Source of the DNA: JAVVHH01 sp963848035
Lineage (GTDB): Bacteria; Pseudomonadota; Alphaproteobacteria; Acetobacterales; Acetobacteraceae
DNA: 64,000 bases
Assembly: GCA_963848035.1 (NCBI GenBank)
Contig: CAWKCD010000001.1
Span: 4,278,001 to 4,342,000, forward strand
Direction: 5' to 3'
The notes under the pieces were generated by a model, which had not been told where the DNA came from, made no database searches, and saw only the letters and a program-made list of their open reading frames with translations. Positions 35,109 to 43,781 of this stretch are shown one piece after another. The first letter of the stretch is position 1, and every line of letters begins with the position of its first letter. Made by a program: the position numbers and the translations under genes.

Positions 35109-35555
35109 ATGTTGCTGACGCACAGCCAACGAACCAGCTGGACCATCGGTCTCACGGCCGCTCCCGCCCGAACTGCGCTGCTGCTCGCCCTAGCCGCCGG
35201 CCTCGCCGCGGGATTTCTCATCGCTCCCGCCGATCCGAGCCTGCTCGCCGACCGTGACCTGACCCGCCTGCTCCGGGCGATGGCTGCCCTGAAACTACTC
35301 TTCGTCGCCGCTTCCGCCGCGCTGATGTTCTGGCGCATGCAGGCGCCGATTGGACCGGCGTCGCTCTCCCTCTACGTCATCGCGGCCGCCACCATGGCTA
35401 CGGGGCCTGGCCTGATCTGGACCATGGCGCACGTCGCGATCGGCGCGGCCCTGCTGCACCTCGGTCTAATCGCCTCATGCGTGATGCTCTGGCGCGATCC
35501 CGAGGTGGCCCGCCTGCTCACCGCCCTTGCCGCCCGGCGCCGCGCCACGACTTAG
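35109..35555 (+). CDS. Small membrane protein of unknown function (148 aa)
   Basis: A 148-residue protein with about four hydrophobic helices (around residues 20-40, 55-75, 83-100 and 103-125). It starts two bases after the rmuC stop, so it is probably in the same transcript. No signature is recognised; the layout is consistent with a small DUF-type membrane protein. Its last 81 bases are overlapped on the opposite strand by the tail of the GT87-like gene. The C terminus after the last helix is Arg-rich. Confidence 0.65.
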   Translation: MLLTHSQRTSWTIGLTAAPARTALLLALAAGLAAGFLIAPADPSLLADRDLTRLLRAMAALKLLFVAASAALMFWRMQAPIGPASLSLYVIAAATMATGPGLIWTMAHVAIGAALLHLGLIASCVMLWRDPEVARLLTALAARRRATT

Positions 35556-36839
35556 CTGGCGCCAAAGCGTCGGCAATGCCGCCTGCCCCACGGGTGAAGC
35601 CAGCAACACGCTGAACGAGAGTCCGGCCAGAACCGTGACCAACCACCACCAGCACGCCTCGCGAGCGCACCAAGCCAGCAATTGTGCGGACGTCCCGACC
35701 GCCGGCGCGACCGTCTCCCACGGAGCACGATGCAGAACCGCCGCATCCACCCAATGCCGCCACCCCTCCGCCCACAGCAGGATCACGAGCGCGAAAACAC
35801 TGACCCGATATACACGCCGGCGCGGCGCAATCGTCGCGAGCGCCGTCAACGCAGGCGCGGCCAGCAGGAGGTGCAGCGCACGATAGCCAATATTCTGCGC
35901 GGCAAAGAAGCAGCCGAGGATCAGCAGCGCGCCGGCAAGCAGGAACAGCCGCTCCCGCTCCGTCAACCCGGCAACATCGCGACCCACGCCCGTGCTCAAC
36001 CCGAAGCGTAGCGCCGCCAGCGCCGAGACCACGATCAGCGTCACCAGCCCCATCTGCGCCACAATCGGCGGCAATCCCCACAGGTAGGTAAGACCGAGCG
36101 GCAAGGTGCTGACCCCAAACATGTCGCCGAAGAACTGCCCCGTTGGGATCAGCGGCAACGCCCGGTGCAGATCGGCGAACGCGAGCCCGACGCCGCCAAA
36201 TAGCACCAGGGCCGCCGCACCGCTCACCGCCCCTGCCACAACCAACCGCTCACGGCAGATCAACAGCAGCAGCAACAGCGGGTAATATTTCAGCATTCCC
36301 GCCAGAAGCGCGCACAAGTAGCCGACCAGCCGCCAACGAAAATGGCGCGCGGCCAATGCCGCCGCGAGCGCGGCCAGGACGAATACAATCAAATCGTTGT
36401 TCGCCCTTTCCAGTGCGAACGCCACGGGCGTCGACAGCGAGCACGCGACCAGGATCGCCACCTGCCAGCGGCCGCGACCCGGCGGCAGCAGCGACAAGGT
36501 CGAAATAAACGCAAGATCGACCAGAAGCCCGGCGGGCCGGACCCAATCTGCTGTGACCGGCAGAACATCCGCGACCAGCCACAGCGGCGAATAGTCGAAC
36601 ACCCGACCCAGCGCATCGCAGGGATTGCTGCTGAACACGTCGATGCCCATCCGCCGGCATCGAAGCGCGGAGAGGATCGTGTCGAGATCGAGGAAGGCAA
36701 AGCGAAACGGCGTGACGCCCAATGTGATCAGAACATGATCGACAGTAGTCGGCGAGATAGTGGATGAGAGCGTCAATAAAGTGAAAGAAACAAGAACGAT
36801 AGTCGGCGGTATCAGCCGTCGGCCGAACGCAACGTTCAC
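35475..36839 (-). CDS. Polytopic membrane protein, glycosyltransferase 87-like (second copy)
   Basis: A 454-residue membrane protein with ten or more hydrophobic helices. The first periplasmic loop has DIDVFSSNPCD-like residues (GIDVFSSNPCDALG) and DYSPLWLV, and a later segment reads ERANNDLIVFVLAALAAALA and AGMLKYYPLLLLLL, the pattern seen in DUF2029/GT87 transferases (NNDL and KYYP). It is therefore a candidate polyprenyl-phosphate-sugar-dependent transferase. The start is GTG at 36839. The final 26 residues are read antisense through the end of the 148-residue gene and look non-conserved. It is divergent from the GT2 gene, suggesting a glycan locus. Confidence 0.7.
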   Translation of the reverse strand: MNVAFGRRLIPPTIVLVSFTLLTLSSTISPTTVDHVLITLGVTPFRFAFLDLDTILSALRCRRMGIDVFSSNPCDALGRVFDYSPLWLVADVLPVTADWVRPAGLLVDLAFISTLSLLPPGRGRWQVAILVACSLSTPVAFALERANNDLIVFVLAALAAALAARHFRWRLVGYLCALLAGMLKYYPLLLLLLICRERLVVAGAVSGAAALVLFGGVGLAFADLHRALPLIPTGQFFGDMFGVSTLPLGLTYLWGLPPIVAQMGLVTLIVVSALAALRFGLSTGVGRDVAGLTERERLFLLAGALLILGCFFAAQNIGYRALHLLLAAPALTALATIAPRRRVYRVSVFALVILLWAEGWRHWVDAAVLHRAPWETVAPAVGTSAQLLAWCAREACWWWLVTVLAGLSFSVLLASPVGQAALPTLWRQLSRGAAPGGKGGEQAGHLGIAPEHHA

Positions 36840-36931
36840 AACGGCCTCATGCGCTTAGAAACCTTCTGTTCACATCTCTCACCTAGTCTTGATGAGCCGA
36901 TCAATCCTTTGGGAGGCAACGTTCGTCTTGT

Positions 36932-36960
36932 TTGCTGCACCGCGACACCGCTGCTATAAA
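36932..36960 (+). promoter_or_regulatory. Candidate sigma-70 promoter of the GT2 gene
   Basis: TTGCTG (36932-36937) and TATAAA (36955-36960) are separated by 17 bases in an unusually A/T-rich stretch. The predicted start, near 36967, leaves a short leader before the GTG at 36991. It supports that start codon over earlier in-frame starts. Confidence 0.4.
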
Positions 36961-36990
36961 ACATCATTATTGTTAACACTTGGTGAATCA

Positions 36991-37788
36991 GTGCTACTTG
37001 GACGCCACATCACCGTCGTCTTGCCGGCCTACAATGCGGTTGCGACGCTAGAGCGTACGGTTGCGGAAATCCCGGCCGACGTCGTGGACGACATCATTCT
37101 GACCGATGACCATAGTCGCGACGACACAGCCGAACTCTCCCGCAAGCTCGGGCTGCACACCATTCGGCACGACCGGAACCGCGGCTATGGTGGTAACCAG
37201 AAGACCTGCTACACCGCAGCACTCGCTCGTGGCGCCGATATCGTCGTCATGCTGCACCCGGATTACCAGTATTCGCCTCGCCTGGTGACGGCGATGGCCT
37301 CGATGATCGCCAGCGGCCACTACGACGTCGTGCTCGGCTCCCGCATTCTCGGAAAGGGCGCATTGGCTGGCGGCATGCCCCTCTACAAATATGTCGCCAA
37401 TCGCGGCCTGACCTTCGTCGAGAACGTGCTGGCCGGTCAGAAGCTCTCCGAATACCACTCAGGTTACCGCGCGTGGTCTCGCAAAGTCTTGGAAAGGCTG
37501 CCGTTGCTGCGCTGCTCGGACGATTTCGTGTTCGATAACGAGATGCTCGCTCAGGCCATCCGCCTGAACTTCAACATCGGCGAGATCTCATGCCCGACCC
37601 GGTATTTCGAGGAAGCGTCGAGCATCAACTTTCGTCGCAGCGTCACCTATGGGTTGGGCGTGCTCAACACGGCCGCTAAGCTTTGGCTCGACCGGATGGG
37701 TATCGTGCACCATCCCTTGTTCGCCGAAGGGTCTGACGGTCTGCTGCCGCAGCCGCGCTTCGTCAGCGACGCGGTGCCTCAGGCATGA
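36991..37788 (+). CDS. Family 2 glycosyltransferase (DPM1/DolP-mannosyltransferase-like)
   Basis: A 265-residue GT-A glycosyltransferase. It opens ITVVLPAYNAVATLERTV, the GT2 nucleotide-binding start, with the Asp pair in IILTDDHSRDDT and the acceptor-region acidic motif in HPDYQY. LGSRILGKGALAGGMPLYKYVANRG matches polyprenyl-phosphate sugar synthases. Such enzymes load a sugar on undecaprenyl phosphate, the donor type that GT87 proteins use. The in-frame region upstream to 36889 is A/T-rich promoter-like sequence, so GTG 36991 was chosen. It overlaps the next gene by ATGA. Confidence 0.85.
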   Translation: MLLGRHITVVLPAYNAVATLERTVAEIPADVVDDIILTDDHSRDDTAELSRKLGLHTIRHDRNRGYGGNQKTCYTAALARGADIVVMLHPDYQYSPRLVTAMASMIASGHYDVVLGSRILGKGALAGGMPLYKYVANRGLTFVENVLAGQKLSEYHSGYRAWSRKVLERLPLLRCSDDFVFDNEMLAQAIRLNFNIGEISCPTRYFEEASSINFRRSVTYGLGVLNTAAKLWLDRMGIVHHPLFAEGSDGLLPQPRFVSDAVPQA

Positions 37789-38534
37789 CTGCGGAGGTCG
37801 ATCGCAAAACGCGCTCGCGCAGTGGTTTACAGTTCGTCGTGGGCTTGCTGGTCGCGCTGATGCTTGTCGCCGGTCTGGTGATCTCCCGCTTCGGCATTGG
37901 CAACGCGTCTGCCTGGACTGAGGTCGCGGTTAATTGGGCGCGATCGGCCGGGCCGGCGGGCTGGGCGGCATTCGTGGCCGGGCAGATGCTGGTCGCCATG
38001 GTCGGCATCGTGCCTGCATCGCTGCTCGGGATCGCCGCGGGTGCAGTCTATGGTCTGTTCGGCGGCTTCGTGCTGGCCGCTGCCGGCACGATGCTGGGCG
38101 GCTGGCTGGCCTTTTTGCTCGCGCGGTCTCTGCTGCGGCCGTTCGTTCAGCGCCTGCTCGCACGCCGCTCGCCCGAGAGCCGGCTGGCGAGGCTCGACGC
38201 CGAGGTCGCGCGCGATGGTTGGCGCTTCGTCTGCTTGCTCCGCATCTCCCCTGTGATGCCGTTCGCCGTCACCAGTTACGCCCTCGGTCTCACCGAGATC
38301 GCGCCGGCCGACTATCTCGCCGGCACACTGGCGTCCTTGCCGGCGCTGTTCGGCTATGTCGCGGTCGGCGCGCTGGCCCGCTACAGCGTGGCTACCGCCG
38401 CGGGCGGCCCGTCCTCCGGCCCGTTCAGCTGGGTGCTGATCACGATCGGAGTCGCAGCGACCGGGCTGCTGATCGTACGCAGCGGCGCCATACTGGCGCG
38501 CTGCGGCCTGCTTCCCGGCGCTGCCCGGTCCTAA
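37785..38534 (+). CDS. VTT-domain (TVP38/TMEM64, DedA-like) membrane protein
   Basis: A 249-residue membrane protein with about six hydrophobic segments. The VTT core is recognisable: LLGIAAGAVYGLFGGFVLAAAGTMLGGWLAFLLAR, then the re-entrant-type segment with RISPVMPFAVTSYALGLT. The family acts in lipid transport or scrambling, including undecaprenyl-phosphate recycling in related DedA proteins. The ATG overlaps the GT2 stop, so it is co-translated with a probable polyprenyl-phosphate sugar transferase, which makes lipid-carrier handling a reasonable hypothesis. Its TAA shares bases with the convergent gene's stop. Confidence 0.82.
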   Translation: MTAEVDRKTRSRSGLQFVVGLLVALMLVAGLVISRFGIGNASAWTEVAVNWARSAGPAGWAAFVAGQMLVAMVGIVPASLLGIAAGAVYGLFGGFVLAAAGTMLGGWLAFLLARSLLRPFVQRLLARRSPESRLARLDAEVARDGWRFVCLLRISPVMPFAVTSYALGLTEIAPADYLAGTLASLPALFGYVAVGALARYSVATAAGGPSSGPFSWVLITIGVAATGLLIVRSGAILARCGLLPGAARS

Positions 38535-40897
38535 CCCAACAACGCCTGGGCGCACGCGTCCAGGATAGTCTCGGTGTCCATACCGTATTCCCGGTAGAGG
38601 TCGGGCAGGTCGCCGCTCTGTCCGAACCGATCGGGCCCGAGCGGTATCACGCGCTGACCGCGCACGGCGCCCAGCCAAGCGTGTGCGGCGGGATGTCCGT
38701 CCAGCACCGTGACCAGCGCAGCGCCCGGCGCAAGCGGGGCCAGCAAACGCTCGATATGCGAAGGAGACTGATCGCCGGCGCGCCGCTCCCTCATGGCCGC
38801 GAGCCAGCCCGCATGCAGCCGATCCGGACTTGTGATCGCCAACAACCCGGCCTCCGGCACATCCTCACGCAGATCCGCGAACGCAGCTTCCGCCTCCGGC
38901 GCCACCGGCCCCTGATACGCGATCGCGATCGTCGCTCCGTCCTTCGGTGGCACCACCCAATGGCCGCCAGCGATGACATCGGCCGGATCGATCGTGCGCA
39001 CGGGCTGCTGCAACTGCCGGGTCGAGAGCCGCAGCCAAACGGCCGAGCCGTCCGGCTTTTGCATGTGCTCGAACGCATGCCGCAGCAGGATGGCAAGCTC
39101 GTCGACATAGGCCGGTTCGAAGCTCGCGAGCCGGTCCGCCGCCATACCGATCAGCGGCGTGTTGGTGCTCTGGTGCTGCCCGCCCTCCGGCGCCAGCGTC
39201 AGCCCGCTCGGCGTGGAGACGAGCAGGAAGCGCGCATCCTGGTAGCAGGCGTAGATCAGCGCATCGAGGCCACGATTGACGAACGGGTCGTAAACGGTCC
39301 CGATCGGCAGCAGCCGCGCGCCCGTCAGCGTGGGCTGCAGCCCGGCCGCGGCGAGGATCAAGAACAGGTTCTGCTCGGCAATGCCCAGCTCGATGTGCTG
39401 CCCGGTCGGCGACATGCCCCAGCGTTGAGCGCTGGCGAGCTTGGCATCGCGGAACACGTCGTTGCGGGTATGCCGGTCGAACACGCCGCGCCGGTTCACC
39501 CAGGGCCCGAGATTGGTTGAGACCGTCACGTCGGGGCTTGTGGTGACGATGTGCCGGGCGAGCTCCGCCGACTCGCCCTCCCCGCGCCCGATCTCCGCAA
39601 GGATGTCTCCGAACCCAGCCTGCGTGCTGTATTTCCGGCCTGCTGACTTCGGGCCAGGCAACACCGCCGGCACCGGCACGACCGGCGCCGACAACCGCCG
39701 GCCCGTCGGCGTCAGCTGGCGCGCGAATGGAGCCTCCTCGATCACCGCGCGGAACGTCTCTGCCGAAACGTCCAACCCCTCGGCGACCTCCCATTCATGA
39801 CCGGGCCGAATCCGCATGAACTCGCGGAAACTCTCCATCTGGTCCCGGGTCATCATCCCGGAATGGTTGTCCTTGTGCCCGGCGAACGGCAGGCCCATGC
39901 CCTTGATCGTGTAAGCGATGAAGCAGGTTGGCTGGTCACCTTCGGCGTCCGCCTGCCGGAAGCTCTCGATCAGATAGTCGACGTCGTGGCCACCGAGATT
40001 GGTCATCAGCTCGGCCAACTCGTCGTCCGACAGCGGATCGAGGATGGCGCGCACCGCCGGATCGCGCCCGAGGTCGGACAGCAGCGCGTTGCGCCAGGCC
40101 GACCCGCCCTGGAAGGTGAACGCCGAGTAGAGGCTGTTCGGGCAGTCGTCGATCCACCTTCGCAGTGCCTCGCCGCCTTCGCGCTCGAAGGCCGCCTGCA
40201 GCTTTCGGCCGTATTTCAGCGTGACGACGTTCCAGCCCATGTCGCGGAACAGGCCCTCGATCCGGCCGAACAGCCGGTCCGGCATGACGCTGTCGAGGCT
40301 CTGCCGGTTGTAGTCGATGATCCACCAGACATTGCGGACGTCGTGCTTCCAGCCCTCGAGCAACGCTTCGTAGATGTTGCCCTCGTCGAGCTCGGCATCG
40401 CCGGCGACCGCGACCTGCCGACCCGGCGCCAACCCGGCATCGAGGCCCTGCAGGCGCACGTAATCCTGCATCAACGCGGTGAAACTGGTCAGCGCTACCC
40501 CGAGGCCCACCGAGCCGGTCGAGAAGTCGACCTCCGGCCCATCCTTGGTTCGGCTCGGGTAGCTCTGCACGCCGCCCATCTGCCGCAGCCCCGCCATCCG
40601 GTCGACCGTCTGACGGCCGAACAGCAGGTTGATGGCGTGGAACACCGGACCGGCATGCGGCTTCACCGCGATCCGGTCCTGCGGCTGCAGGATCTCGAAA
40701 TACAACGCCGTCAGGATGCTGACGCAGCTGGCGCAGCTCGCCTGATGGCCGCCGACCTTCAGTCCGTCGCGGTTGGGGCGTACATGGTTGGCGTTGTGGA
40801 TCATCCAGGACGACAGCCACAGCAGCTTGCGCTCGATCTGCTTCAGCCCGGACAGCCGGTCCGGTGCGAGCTGAACGATCGGCCCCGGGGCGTTCAT
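38531..40897 (-). CDS. Transketolase / pyruvate dehydrogenase E1 (AceE-like) family enzyme
   Basis: A 788-residue TPP-dependent enzyme in a single polypeptide. The TPP/Mg motif is GDAELDEGNIYE near residue 165, with the Asn and flanking residues in WIIDYNRQS. A pyrimidine-binding second domain starts near 420 (RKYSTQAGFGDIL) and contains the catalytic Glu region HIELGIAEQNLF. The opening NRDGLKVGGHQASCAS and GPVFHAINLLFG are like homodimeric AceE. Length (788) is shorter than typical AceE (about 890), and no E2 or E3 genes are nearby. Its ATG overlaps the stop of the malonyl-CoA decarboxylase gene. The actual acyl substrate is uncertain. Confidence 0.82.
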   Translation of the reverse strand: MNAPGPIVQLAPDRLSGLKQIERKLLWLSSWMIHNANHVRPNRDGLKVGGHQASCASCVSILTALYFEILQPQDRIAVKPHAGPVFHAINLLFGRQTVDRMAGLRQMGGVQSYPSRTKDGPEVDFSTGSVGLGVALTSFTALMQDYVRLQGLDAGLAPGRQVAVAGDAELDEGNIYEALLEGWKHDVRNVWWIIDYNRQSLDSVMPDRLFGRIEGLFRDMGWNVVTLKYGRKLQAAFEREGGEALRRWIDDCPNSLYSAFTFQGGSAWRNALLSDLGRDPAVRAILDPLSDDELAELMTNLGGHDVDYLIESFRQADAEGDQPTCFIAYTIKGMGLPFAGHKDNHSGMMTRDQMESFREFMRIRPGHEWEVAEGLDVSAETFRAVIEEAPFARQLTPTGRRLSAPVVPVPAVLPGPKSAGRKYSTQAGFGDILAEIGRGEGESAELARHIVTTSPDVTVSTNLGPWVNRRGVFDRHTRNDVFRDAKLASAQRWGMSPTGQHIELGIAEQNLFLILAAAGLQPTLTGARLLPIGTVYDPFVNRGLDALIYACYQDARFLLVSTPSGLTLAPEGGQHQSTNTPLIGMAADRLASFEPAYVDELAILLRHAFEHMQKPDGSAVWLRLSTRQLQQPVRTIDPADVIAGGHWVVPPKDGATIAIAYQGPVAPEAEAAFADLREDVPEAGLLAITSPDRLHAGWLAAMRERRAGDQSPSHIERLLAPLAPGAALVTVLDGHPAAHAWLGAVRGQRVIPLGPDRFGQSGDLPDLYREYGMDTETILDACAQALLG

Positions 40898-42298
40898 GAC
40901 CAGCCCCGTGCGAGGCGCCGTACGATCGTGCTGGCGTTGCGTTTACCGGCGCCGGCGTAATCCTCGTGATAGTCCTCGATCTTTGCCGGATCGTAGACGT
41001 AGTTGACCATCAAGGTGGCGCTGGCCTTCGCGCCCTTCTCCGACGTGTCGCCGAGCGCCATGATCCGCTCGACCCGCGCACCGTTGGACAGATGGAAATG
41101 CGCTACCGGGTCGAGCGCGCGCGTGCCGCGGCTTTCGCTCAGCAGATAGCGGGCGCCGAGCCGCACCAAGACCGGCTCGGCCGCCTTGAACATGGTCTGG
41201 TCACGAAACCAGCCGCGGCGGCCGATGATCGCGGCCAATGCCTGCGGCCCGGTCTCGGCCGCCTTCTCGCTGGCCGGCGCAGCGGTGCGCAACGTGGCCG
41301 ATTCCTCGTCGCTGAGCAGCGTCTCGTCGTCCGCCGCGAGCTTGCCATCGAGCCAACGACGGAACCCGGGCATCGGCGAAAGTGTCGCGAATTGTTTGAT
41401 ATTGCGGAATTCACTCGCCAGCACTTCGACCACGCGCTTGATCAGGAAGTTGCCGAAGCTGATCCCGTTCAGGCCGCGCTGACAGTTGCTGATCGAATAG
41501 AAGATCGCCGTGTCGGCGGATTTCGCGTCCAGCAACGGGGCCTTCTTGTCCAGCAACGCCTGCACACTGCCCGCCAAACCGTGCACCAGGGCGACTTCGA
41601 CGAAGATCAGCGGCTCGTTGGGCATCCGCGGATGGAACAGCGCGTAGCAGCGGCGGTCACTGTCGAGCCGATTCTTCGAGATCGCTCCACGAGCGGATCT
41701 CGTGGACCGCTTCGTAGCCAACGAGCCGCTCGAGCAGCAGCGCCGGGCTGTGCCAGTCGATCCGCTGCATCTCGAGAAAGCCGACATCGAACCAATTGGA
41801 TAGCAGCGCCCGCAGGTCACTCTCGAGCGCGCTGAGATACGGGTCGTCCTTCATCAGGTCGAGCAGCGTCGCCCGGAGGTCCACCAGGAACTTCATGCCG
41901 TCGGGAATGGTCGTGAACTGCATCAGCAGCCGGGCGCGCGGCGGGTCGAGCGCGCGCCGGAGCGCTCCGTTCGCCAACGCGCGGTCCCCGTCGGTATTGG
42001 CTTCCTGGACCATGTCGAAGGCACGGCTGACCGCCTCGGTGTCGCTGTCGAAGCTGGCAAGGTCGCATAGGAAGGCGTGACGGCCTTTGTCGTTCAGCCC
42101 GAGATAGGTTTGGGCCAGCTTGGCCGCTCGATTGCGCGCGCTGACCTCACCCCCACGGGCATGCAGGCAAGCGCGCATCTGCGCCAGGATGCTCTGATCC
42201 TCATCCGGGACGGTCGAGGCCATGTCCCGCCAAACGTTGGCGATGCGGCGGATGGCGCGATCGAACAGGCCGATCGGGGCGGCGGCGGTGTCGCTCAT
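40894..42298 (-). pseudogene. Malonyl-CoA decarboxylase, +1 frameshift in the middle
   Basis: The family enzyme turns malonyl-CoA into acetyl-CoA and CO2. The N-terminal helical domain starts MSDTAAAPIGLFDRAIRR at 42298 and runs to EIRSWSDL, then the frame changes within 41674-41680 (near residue 207). The remainder reads NRLDSDRRCYALFHPRMPNE and includes FATLSPMPGF (catalytic-Ser region) and FHLSNGARVERI (catalytic-His region). Deleting one base yields about 467 residues, the normal size. Unshifted, translation stops at ESARQ soon after. The downstream transketolase-like gene overlaps its stop (ATGA), so the two form an operon. Confidence 0.82.
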
Positions 42299-42323
42299 GG
42301 AAACGCTCCAGGGTCGCGCATCA

Positions 42324-43721
42324 CTATAGCGGAGCCGACGCGGAAAGCATCGCCTCCCCAATGGCTTGCGGCAAAAACTTCGGAATATCTTCGGCGATCA
42401 GACCTGGCCCGGCCAGCGTCGCGGCGCGCCCATGCAGCCAAGCGCCGGCGCACGCGGCCTCCCACGCCGGCATGCCCTGACCCAACAGCGCCCCGATCAG
42501 CCCCGCGAGGACATCGCCCGCCCCGGCGGTCGCGAGGCTGGGCGGTGCATTGTCGTTGATGGCAGCGCGCCCGTCGGGCGCGGCGATCACGGTGTCTGCG
42601 CCCTTCAACAAAACCACCGACCCGAGACGGCTGGCCGCTCCGCGCGCGGCGCCTAGTTTGTCCTCGCCCACCGCCCCGAACAGGCGGCTGAACTCCCCGG
42701 CATGCGGAGTCAGCACCGCGCATCCCGCCAGCCGGTCCGGCTCGCCCGCAAACGCTCCGAGCGCATCGGCGTCCGCGACCACCCGCCGCCCCGCCGCCAG
42801 CAGCAGTGGCAGAACGTCGCGACCCGTGTCGACGCCAAGCCCAGGCCCACAGACCCAGACCGCGCGCCTGGCGTCCTCGAGCAGCGCTGCGATGGATTTC
42901 TCGCTCACGATCAGCCCGGGCGCGCCGGTACGATAGATCGGTCCGGCGCCCGTCGCCGCGATCGTCACCATCCCGGCGCCGCCCCGTCGCGCCGCCTCCG
43001 CTGCCAGACGGGCCGCCCCGGTCATCTCGCCGCCGCCGACGACGGTGACGTCGCCGCGCGTATATTTGTGATCCCCGGCGCCGAGCGCCTGAAGCTGCCA
43101 CAGGCTCGGCTGGTTCCGCCAGGTTCGGCCGGCGGCGACCTCGAGCGCAGCCACAGGGAGGCCGATGTCGGCAAGCACCGTCTCGCCGCAGAGCGTTCGG
43201 CCCGGCAACAGCAGATGTCCGGGCTTGCGGCGGGCGAACGTGACGGTCAGGTCGGCAGCCCGAACCTGCCCCCGCGCCTGCCCGGTCCCGCCGTCGAGCC
43301 CGCTCGGCACATCGACGGCGAGCACGCGCCGCGCTGCTTGCAATACTTCGGATACCTGCTCCGGCAACGTTCCGCGCATCCCGGCACCGAACACGGCATC
43401 GATCACGAGGTCGACCCGGGCTGCCTCCGCCACCGAAAACGGGACCAGCACCGCCCCATCGCCCTCGGCTGGGTCCGTCACGAAGCGACAGCGTCCCGCG
43501 AGCCGGGCGAACGCGACCGGCCACCCCCATTGCGCCAGCAGCCGCGCTGCCATCTCCCCATCGCCGCCATTGTTGCCCGGGCCACACAGAACGAGGGTCC
43601 GGCATGGGCCAAAGCGCCGCGCCGCGCGCGCCACCGCCCGGCCGGCTGCTGCCATCAGCACCTCGACCGAGACGGTCGATGCCGCGTCGGCCAGACCCAT
43701 CTCAGCCGGGGTTAACAACAA
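42324..43721 (-). CDS. nnr: Bifunctional NAD(P)HX epimerase/dehydratase
   Basis: About 465 residues combining both NAD(P)H-hydrate repair activities. The N-terminal YjeF epimerase domain has CGPGNNGGDGEMAARLL and FGAGMRGTLP; the C-terminal ribokinase-like dehydratase has GVDTGRD, LTPHAGEFSRL, LKGADTVI and TAGAGDVLAGLIGALLGQG, the last being the catalytic Asp loop. Two adjacent TTG codons (43721 and 43718) give the family-like start LLTPAEMGLADAA; ATG 43763 and ATG 43700 are alternatives, and none has a clear ribosome site. It is divergent from parA across a perfect inverted repeat. Confidence 0.88.
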   Translation of the reverse strand: MLLTPAEMGLADAASTVSVEVLMAAAGRAVARAARRFGPCRTLVLCGPGNNGGDGEMAARLLAQWGWPVAFARLAGRCRFVTDPAEGDGAVLVPFSVAEAARVDLVIDAVFGAGMRGTLPEQVSEVLQAARRVLAVDVPSGLDGGTGQARGQVRAADLTVTFARRKPGHLLLPGRTLCGETVLADIGLPVAALEVAAGRTWRNQPSLWQLQALGAGDHKYTRGDVTVVGGGEMTGAARLAAEAARRGGAGMVTIAATGAGPIYRTGAPGLIVSEKSIAALLEDARRAVWVCGPGLGVDTGRDVLPLLLAAGRRVVADADALGAFAGEPDRLAGCAVLTPHAGEFSRLFGAVGEDKLGAARGAASRLGSVVLLKGADTVIAAPDGRAAINDNAPPSLATAGAGDVLAGLIGALLGQGMPAWEAACAGAWLHGRAATLAGPGLIAEDIPKFLPQAIGEAMLSASAPL

Positions 43722-43724
43722 TTC

Positions 43725-43743
43725 TTTGCTGCACCGCAGCAAA
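43725..43743. repeat. Perfect 8-bp inverted repeat between nnr and parA
   Basis: TTTGCTGC (43725-43732) and GCAGCAAA (43736-43743) are exact inverted copies with ACC between them. It lies in the short divergent region, 38 bases before the parA start and directly upstream of the preferred nnr start. This placement suits an operator or a partition-type binding site. As RNA on the nnr side it would form a hairpin over the ribosome-binding position. Confidence 0.5.
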
Positions 43744-43781
43744 CGGTTATGGTCCGGCAACATCAGCGAAGGAGTCGCTTC

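Noticed and set aside
38531..40897. A plain transketolase of the pentose phosphate pathway
   Set aside because: The length (788), the opening blocks and the domain spacing are closer to homodimeric pyruvate dehydrogenase E1. The broader family call is kept and the substrate left open.
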